Shown: positions 56,806 through 64,000 of the stretch, in pieces
Numbering within the stretch: the stretch's first letter is position 1
Layout: each line of letters starts with the position of its first letter
Source: Cenococcum geophilum 1.58
Lineage: Eukaryota > Ascomycota > Dothideomycetes > Gloniales > Gloniaceae
DNA: 64,000 nucleotides
Direction of reading: 5' to 3'
Assembly (NCBI GenBank): GCA_001692895.1
Contig: KV748182.1
Coordinates: forward strand, 1,058,341-1,122,340
Position numbers and translations under genes: made by a program
The notes under the pieces: generated by a model
Told to the model about the DNA's origin: nothing
The model's input: only the letters and a program-made list of their open reading frames with translations
Databases searched by the model: none

Positions 56806-59800
56806 TAATAAGGTTAAAATTTAATGCCACTAGTACTACTACGCTTTCTCTATTATATTAAAGAGACGGGTAGTAATATTCCATTACAACTATATTACAG
56901 GTAAAAACTATAGCTTTAATATAATACTTTAGCTTATTAAAGCCTACTTTAAAACTAATAAGAATTACTAACTTTATATATCTAAATAGCAAGAAACTAT
57001 ATTTTAAAGAGTTATTGCTTCTAACCCAATAAAGACTTATTTAGAGTACCTTTAACTCTTCTTTAATAAACTTTAGAAAATCTAACGTGGACTTACTAAA
57101 ACTTACTAAAATAAGAACAGCCTAAGGGACTAGGTTATCTTAACATGCTATAGCGTTCCTAAGTGCAACTTAGCGCTATATAAACCTATAGATACGTTTA
57201 AAGGAGTATATACTAAGCTACGCTCTACTGTAGGTACTATAATATAAATATAAAAATCTTAATAGTTCTATACTAAAAACCTTACCTAACTAAGTATTCC
57301 TAACTAATATAATTATAACTAAACTAATTAAATATATAGTGGCCGTAGTAGGGAATACGGAAGAGGGTATAATTAATATTAACTATAAGGTAATTATAGA
57401 GGTCCTTATAGAGGTTTATTTTAAAATAATTGCTAGACGAAGTACTATATTTATAAAAAGCTAAATTACTAGTTAACTAAACACTCCCTTAATAAGCGAA
57501 AAGAGGTATATAATAAGTTCCGTTAAAGTATAAGAAATATTAAAAATTATAAGGTTACTATAGCCTACTTCTAAAGCTTCCTAGTTTAATATAAAGGCGT
57601 AGAAGATCTTAAGGGTAAGGTTAATAAGGTTAAACAGCTCCTTATAAATATAGAAATTAAAGACTACTCCCCTAACTAATACTTTACTAAGTATAGTAAG
57701 GTAGATGGCATATAAACCGTTGCTATTCTTAATAATTAATCTACGCTCCATTTTATTACAAAATTAAATATCTTTAATAAGCTAAAGGAGAGTTTTACGT
57801 TTTCCTTTAATAATAGATACTTAGCGTACGTCTTTTATAGTATTATACTGGATATAGAAGCCGTAAAAGTATCTATAGTAGGAGAACCTTAAGTTTAAGC
57901 TCTTTAGCAGCTTAATAGCTCTATTTAGATTAATTAATTAACAGTAGGCTAATATACAATTTGCTTTAGTAAAGGTACTATAATCTTTTTCGGCATAATT
58001 AGGGTCTAAACCCCCTTAGGATATATTACTTTCTATATTATTCCTACAAACACTCCGTTTCTATTTTACATTAAAAATATAAATAAATTAGGCGTTAGGC
58101 TTAATAACCTTAAGAATATACTTATTTAGAAAAATAATTAGGTACCTATTATGCGTAAATAGGGTTACCCCTAGTTACTCCTTTATTAACTAGAAAAGAG
58201 TATTACTTAAAGCTACTTAATTAAGTTAGAATTACGCCAACTACACTATTATTTTAGCCACCTATCTATTTATTAATTGCTTAAGGTTTTTTAGTAAGTA
58301 GGCTATAAAGTTAAGGTTAAGGTAATTAAGCATCTTATAAAGTATTATTATTACTACTAAATAAACTAGAAGTCCCCTGGCCGATTTAAGTTCACCCTTA
58401 AGAATAACTATAACTTTAACTTCTATATTATTATTAATGTTATATATTTTAGCGGCAAATTAGTACTTTAAGTTATTAACTTCTTAACCTCCTTTTAAGC
58501 CGCGCATTTTTTAAAAGATATATTAGCTAGAAACGTATAGGATACCCTTTAGTTATACTAGATTAATATCTATTTAGGACCCCTTAATTAAATTATCTAT
58601 AATATAGGAAAGAACTTTTTATCTATAGAGTTCTAATAATAAATAAAGGTAATAGCAATTAAGGTTAAGGAAGTCCCCGTTAAGGCATATAATAGTATTA
58701 AAAAAGTAGAGTAATATTACGCGCTATTACGCCGCGTATATAAGATTATCTCTTTAGAACTAAAGGATGCTAGTAAAGAACTTACCTTATAAATAGCTAT
58801 TAAAGCTATTAATAATTCCGCTGGCCTAAATAGACTTATACCTATGTTACTAGTCTTTAGCGCCTACCTTTAAATAACTAATTATTTTTTACTATTTCCC
58901 TCTATTATATAATAAGCTAAGGCTATTTATAAGGCAATAAAGAAGGTATAACATCTTTATACTATACGCTAGGTTAATAACATATTAGGAATAAGAAATG
59001 GCCTAAATACCTTAACTATACTTAATCTACTACTCTAGTCTAAAGTATATATATAGCGTAAAAAGGGAGGATAGTTAGGCCTATACCAACTTATTATAAT
59101 TAATAGTTAAACTTATACTATTTAAATGCCTTATAGACCTACTTAATTCTATTTAACTATTATTAAGCCTTACTATAAAGATAATAATTCTAAGCCTTTA
59201 TAGGATACCCTAAAAGGTGCCCTAAAGGAGAACTATAATTAATGTACTTTAGAAGGCGACTATAATTCTAATATAATTATAGTAGATACGCTATAACTAT
59301 AACGCGGTAAAGGTTACCCAAAGGGATTACAAAATCGTTAATATCTTATTAATTTTAAAGAATAATTTATTGCCGCCATTAAGAATAGAGTTAAGTTATT
59401 AATGGCTTTTATAATAGCTAAAGAGAAGGCTAACTTTAAGCTCGCAAAACAGCTTTAAAAGGAAGGTTATATTATAACCTTAGGAGCTCCTTTTTAAGCA
59501 TTTAATAAGTAGGAGATCGACGGTCTTATTATAAGAAGAGTTTTTAAATTTAAGAAGTATAACCCTACTAAGTTTAATAAAGTTCGTATTTTTAAGTTAA
59601 GGATAGTTAATAAAATTAAGGGTAAGGCTACTAATGCCCTATTTAAGAAATTAAGGCTTATTATTTAAGGTTATAACAACAATAGTAAGGAGATAATTCT
59701 TACGCAATTTTTTATAATTTAACAAGCTAGTTAACAAGTTATTATTATATTAGCTCCCTCCTTAATAAAGAATAAAATAGCAGTTTATTTATAAGATATT

Positions 59801-61304
59801 ACCTAGGCCTATACTTAATTAGAGATGTACCTTTAGCGCTTAATATTAGTATACCTTCCAGAGCAAATTCGCTACTAATATCCTAAAGATATAATTATAG
59901 TTATGCTTAAGCCATTATACAGAATCGCAGAGGCAGGAACTTATTAGTAGACTACCTATAGCAAGCACTATAAAGAGAAGCTTTTAATAACTACATCTAT
60001 ATTTAATCCCTACTTCCTTATTATAACTATAGAAACTCTATTTAGAATTATTGGCATATAAACTAATAATATAATTATCTTAGGAGATAACCAATTCTTA
60101 GCTCTTAAAGAAGATAAGCTAGTAAAGGCAAATCTTATAGCAAAGCTAAAAGAAAAGCTTAATTTAATAATACTATTACTCTTTAATAAATATATTCTCT
60201 CCCTAAATAAGGATTCCATTGCTTTACGCTAGAAGGGTTAAGGTAAGAAGATTAATATTATTAACGTTAATTCTCTAAAGCAAGGATATGTAGAGCAACG
60301 TGCTTGCGAAGCTTATATTACTTCTATTTATTAACCTAAGGCTTTATTTAATCTCTTTATTGCGGCTTAACACTAGGAACTAACTAAGGATAATATCCTT
60401 ACCCTAAATAAGCGTCTTTTCTAGTAAATAAACCACCTTAATTAGGGATTACTCTACGTGCCTATTAATCTTCCCACCGCTAAGCTCTTTATATTTGTTA
60501 ATAGATCGTTTATAAATAATAAAGATTTTAGCTCTTAGTTAAGATATAAGATTATTATTATAAACGAATTTACTAGAGAGAATAACTTTATAATCTACGG
60601 TAACCTTATCTATTAGAGCTTAACTAAGAATAAGTATATTACTTAAAGCGTTCTAGTGTTAAAGATATATAAAATAGTTAGCGGAGTTAATATAGCAATT
60701 GTAATTAGAACTACCCTAAAAATAATTATAGATCGACTTAAACTTCTTATTATCCCTATAATTGTATATACCAACTTATAATCCCTCTATAAGTATTTAG
60801 TTAAGCTTAGTACTATAAAGGAGAAGCGCCTTATAATTGATATTATAGCACTTTAGCAATCCTATAAGCGTTAAGAACTCCTTAAGATTTAATAGATTAA
60901 CGGCTAAGATAACCTAGTAGATGTAATAACGAAGGCGATCCTAAATAAGGCACTAGAGACGTTTATTAATATAAATACTCTATATATATAAGTTAAAGGT
61001 TAGGTTAAAAGGGAGTAGGAGTATAATATTCTGCAAACCCTAACTTAAATTAGCTAATTAGGATTTTCTATCCCCGGGATAGAAAATCGCTATTAGCTCG
61101 CTTACTACTAGCGCCTTAGCGGCCCTCCTAACAAGATATCTACCTGCGACTCCTAAGTAAAAAAGCACTATATACTAAGAGGCAAATTTTAGGACAGCGA
61201 GACTTATATTATAATGGCAATGGTAAGTAAAAAGGATTAATATTTATTACGCTTGTCGAGAGGTATATATATATAGATGGCAACCATAAAAGAAGAGTTG
61301 CTAG

Positions 61305-61487
61305 TGTTGGGAATATAGGTAAGTTGCCGTCATGCGAGGCAAGTTGCCGTTATATATCGCCGCGGTATTAGCGTAGCAAGGAGCCCTAAGCTCCTCGCCC
61401 TTCCTTAAGCAAGATGAATATATATAATAACAATTATTATACTATCTACGAACCGTAGCTACGTAATATTACCTTATATAACCAACA
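61305..61487 (+). repeat. Copia copy 2, 3' LTR (183 bp)
   Basis: TGTTGGGAATATAGGT to AACCAACA; same length and repeat number as its partner, followed by GTATA. Confidence 0.9.
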
Positions 61488-61492
61488 GTATA

Positions 61493-62067
61493 TTAATATA
61501 CTGCATAAATTCTTCTATTGTTATCTCTAACGCCTATAAGATATTATTAATATCTTTATTATAAATTAAGGCTTTTACCCGGTTCTTTAAATTAAGATTA
61601 TTATAGCCCTCTATATAAAATATATCGATAAGATACTATATATAGTTGTTATTTACGGTTTAAGTAGGGCAAACTTCTAGCCCTTTAACGGCTAGATTTT
61701 CTAGACGGACTTTAGTAAAACTATAGTAATATCCTTGTCCATTATAGAAATTATAGTAATTATTATCTAAATTATCTATAGCCTGTTGGGGTTTTCTTTA
61801 GAGGGTAAGAGGCCCTATTAAGGATGCTGTTACTATAAGTAGTTTCTATTTTTACCCAAAACTACTATCCCTACTATATATATATTAAATATTCTAGTTT
61901 TCTCTTTATCTATAATAAGTATATCTCTCTATAATTATATCTCGTAGCTATAGATTGCCGGCTCTAATAGCCTTATAATTAGCGATATTAGTTATTTCTG
62001 GTACTTAGTAGATAAACTTCCGAAACTATCTTAATAGATATTATTAATAGTCTTTTTCTATAGCAAA
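61493..62067 (+). other. RIP-saturated DNA between copia copy 2 and the patatin pseudogene
   Basis: Plus-strand frames are loosely open if TAG/TAA are read as Gln/Trp, so this may be the upstream part of the patatin-like gene, but no domain is recognised. Confidence 0.35.
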
Positions 62068-64000
62068 ATGGGTGGAAATAAAAACACAGCGTTACGTTAT
62101 CTTTTCCCCTATAATAATACTAAAAAAAATTAATCCGGAGGTATAGCAAATATATATATAGATAATACAATAATACACGCAAAACACCCTATATTCTTTA
62201 CCAATGGAAATACTAAACTTATACTTCTGCTAAAGCAGACACTATTAACTTACTATAAAATAACAACGTATCCACTTATATAGCTATGCGTAAATACTTA
62301 AATAGCGCTTAACGTAGCCCTTACCTATATTATTCTACCGCAGTATACTGTTCTTATAATTTTTATAAATAACTTTAATAGTATAGACCTACTCCTTGGC
62401 TAGCTTGTATAATAGACCGCTTTAGATATTTTTTAAAACCTACCTAAAAATATTCGGCCGAGGCTTATTTTAGTATTCTCTATAAGTAACAAAGCTTATA
62501 ATTAATAAGCGATGCGAACTATTAGTACGAATTCCTATATCTAGGTAATATTCTCTTTAATTATTATTTTTCTAATTAATAAGAAGCTCTTACCTCTAGC
62601 CTGCTTTTGTCTATTAAAGGAGCAGCTTATAAAAGAAATTTACCTTTCTAGGGATACTCGCCGTTAATCCTATTAGCTCTTCTTAGCTACCTATCTTAAA
62701 AGACTCTAGGTTCCAAATATAAATTATAAGATTTCTTTAATTTAACTATAGGTATAAGCTCTAGTAAGAATGAGATATACTTAATTTAAGTAGGATAATA
62801 ACTAAACTACTAGGAGGATTAATTGTTTTTAGTATAGGTCTCTGCTTATAGGACGTTATATAGTATAATAAGAACTTTAAATCTATTATAAGGAGATTTT
62901 TTGCAGAGTAAAAGGAAAAGAAATCCATTTTTGGCGACATTAAAAAGCTTATTAAGGCTTGGAGGTCTAACGGCTACTATAATGCAATTACTCTAGAATC
63001 TTTGCTAAAGGAGACATTTAGTAATTAACAAATGTTTAAAAACCTACAGCTATCAGGCAAAAAGGTAGTAGTTATCGCTACTTTAATTTTAACTAATTAG
63101 GCGTACTTCTTCGCAAATTATAATGCGTATAAAATGGGTTTTGGTATACTATTCCCTTCTTTTACTTCTTTATTAAATATAGAATCCTAATTAAGGTAAA
63201 GGATATAAGCAGGAAAAAGAAATTAATATATAGGAAGCGTAAGTATTTCTAAGAATACTTAAAGCTTATACTAATCCTTTTATAAGGTAAGAGCTACCTT
63301 AGCCGCTTTAATATAAGATTTAACGCTTAGTAATATATTTAAGCTAATTATATAAGTTTGTTTCCCTAAGTAGATCTAAAGAATAGCCCTTACTTAGACG
63401 GTACGCTACTATATAACAATCCAATTAGAATTGGTTTATGGGAAAGTAAGTATATCTAGCCTAAACAATCTCCTAATATGGTCCTTTCTCTAGGGACTAC
63501 AATATTAGATCTTTAGCTAAATACAACGTCCTAATTCCTATGCTAATTCCTACCCCAGGGGGTAAAAAGTATCTATAACTTACTTTCTTCCTATATAGAT
63601 ATTTAGAAACAATGGTAAGGTATATATAATAGTCTTAATAAAAATTTAAGGGAAGATTACTTCCGATTAAATATTAAAGTGGGATAAGTACCTAGGCTTA
63701 ATAATATTACGTAAATAGATAACCTATAAAGAGTAGTTTAATTCTAATTATTAGGAAAGTCTAAATAGGAAGGAGTAGTCTTAGCGCTGCTTATATCTTC
63801 GTTCTATTTAGAGTTAGACTGCTTACTATATTATAAAAATGGGTTTTATAGATGCGAAGGAGTTATATATTACCAAAATAATAGTTATACTATTATATAT
63901 GCCCTAACTAAACTATTTTTATTTTCCTTAGAGTTTACTAGTAAGATAACTAGCGAAAGAGGCCTTTTAGCTATTTTTAAAGGAGAAGAAGACATCTACT
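62068..64000 (+). pseudogene. RIP-mutated patatin-like phospholipase gene (continues past the window)
   Basis: From ATG 62068 (MGGNKNTALRYLFPYNNTKK) one can read GGIANIYIDNTIIHAKHPIFF and NLPKNIRPRLILVF, the N-terminal region typical of large fungal patatin-like proteins. The nucleophile elbow lies at 62751-62765 as GISSS (GTSSG in the family), with the Ser codon at 62757-62759. KAWRSNGYYNAITLESLLKE follows near 62960. The catalytic Asp motif is at about 63396 as LDG, followed by TLLYNNPIRIGLWESKYI and later LREDYFRLNIKVG and LLISSFYLELDCLLYYKNGFYRC. Patatins hydrolyse lipid acyl groups; in fungi they are often fused to NLR-type proteins. Frames shift at least once and RIP-type stops are frequent, so it is dead. 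It belongs to a multicopy gene family, which may be why RIP hit it. Confidence 0.7.

Larger units (their letters stand above)
54601..61487 (+). mobile_element. Copia copy 2: Ty1/copia fossil with a ribozyme-headed insertion
   Basis: TSD GTATA (54596-54600 and 61488-61492) and 183 bp LTRs. It is the same family as copia copy 1 and aligns with it from end to end, apart from three differences: a shorter LTR, the 946 bp insertion at 55860 (within gag), and absence of the Gypsy-like 3' module. Native length is about 5.93 kb. Parts: gag from about 55170, protease/integrase region about 57650-59300, reverse transcriptase about 59500-60250, RNase H about 60450-60850. It is heavily broken by RIP-type changes and was already so when the 946 bp element arrived (see that entry). 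Confidence 0.9.

Noticed and set aside
1-64000. tRNA, 5S or rRNA genes
   Set aside because: No stretch with cloverleaf-like A/B boxes or conserved rRNA cores was seen on either strand.

Overview
The window looks like a transposon-dense, heterochromatin-like stretch from a filamentous ascomycete (Pezizomycotina). The main sign is a repeat-induced point mutation (RIP) signature. In most of the 64 kb CpA and TpG are scarce and TpA is everywhere, and Gln (CAA/CAG) and Trp (TGG) codons have become TAA/TAG. The mobile elements also fit: Tad1-like LINEs, chromodomain Gypsy elements, fungal Ty1/copia, and a Crypton with Ndc10/GCR1_C-like domains. I see no intact protein-coding gene, tRNA or rRNA. The species cannot be told from this sequence.

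Layout. 1-3242: the 3' part of a Tad1-like LINE (LINE A). 3243-7295: RIP-mutated DNA with a chromodomain-like relic and a 415 bp palindromic MITE. 7296-9360: a RIP-mutated protein kinase pseudogene split by a 1.38 kb minisatellite-bearing retroposon. 9361-11079: RIP-mutated DNA with opposed LTR relics. 11085-26800: copia copy 1, holding a Crypton (16815-26413), which itself holds minus-strand Gypsy C (17302-23490). 27210-50510: full-length LINE B (about 5.55 kb native, 14 bp target-site duplication, TSD) spread over 23 kb by four insertions: ORF1-only LINE C, a hAT-like element, Gypsy A and Gypsy B. 51354-53344: a GC-rich, non-RIP-mutated inverted-repeat element made of minisatellites. 54601-61487: copia copy 2, interrupted by a 946 bp retroposon (55860-56805) that begins with a candidate HDV-like self-cleaving ribozyme. 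62068-64000: a RIP-mutated patatin-like phospholipase pseudogene running off the window.

How the parts relate. Almost every junction can be fixed to the base from TSDs: copia GTAGA and GTATA; Gypsy CCC(G/A)T, GTAGG and C(C/T)(G/A)TA; hAT ACCTAGAT; retroposons 12-14 bp. This gives a relative order of insertion. RIP adds a clock: host sequences and older elements are saturated, while LINE C, the minisatellite retroposon, the hAT-like element, the GC-rich inverted-repeat element and the ribozyme-bearing element are largely spared, so they arrived later or were too short or too few in copy to be hit. The best candidates for something new are the ribozyme-headed retroposon, the ORF1-only LINE with its tail-sharing minisatellite retroposon, and a short palindromic 3' module shared by two Gypsy elements and one copia copy.
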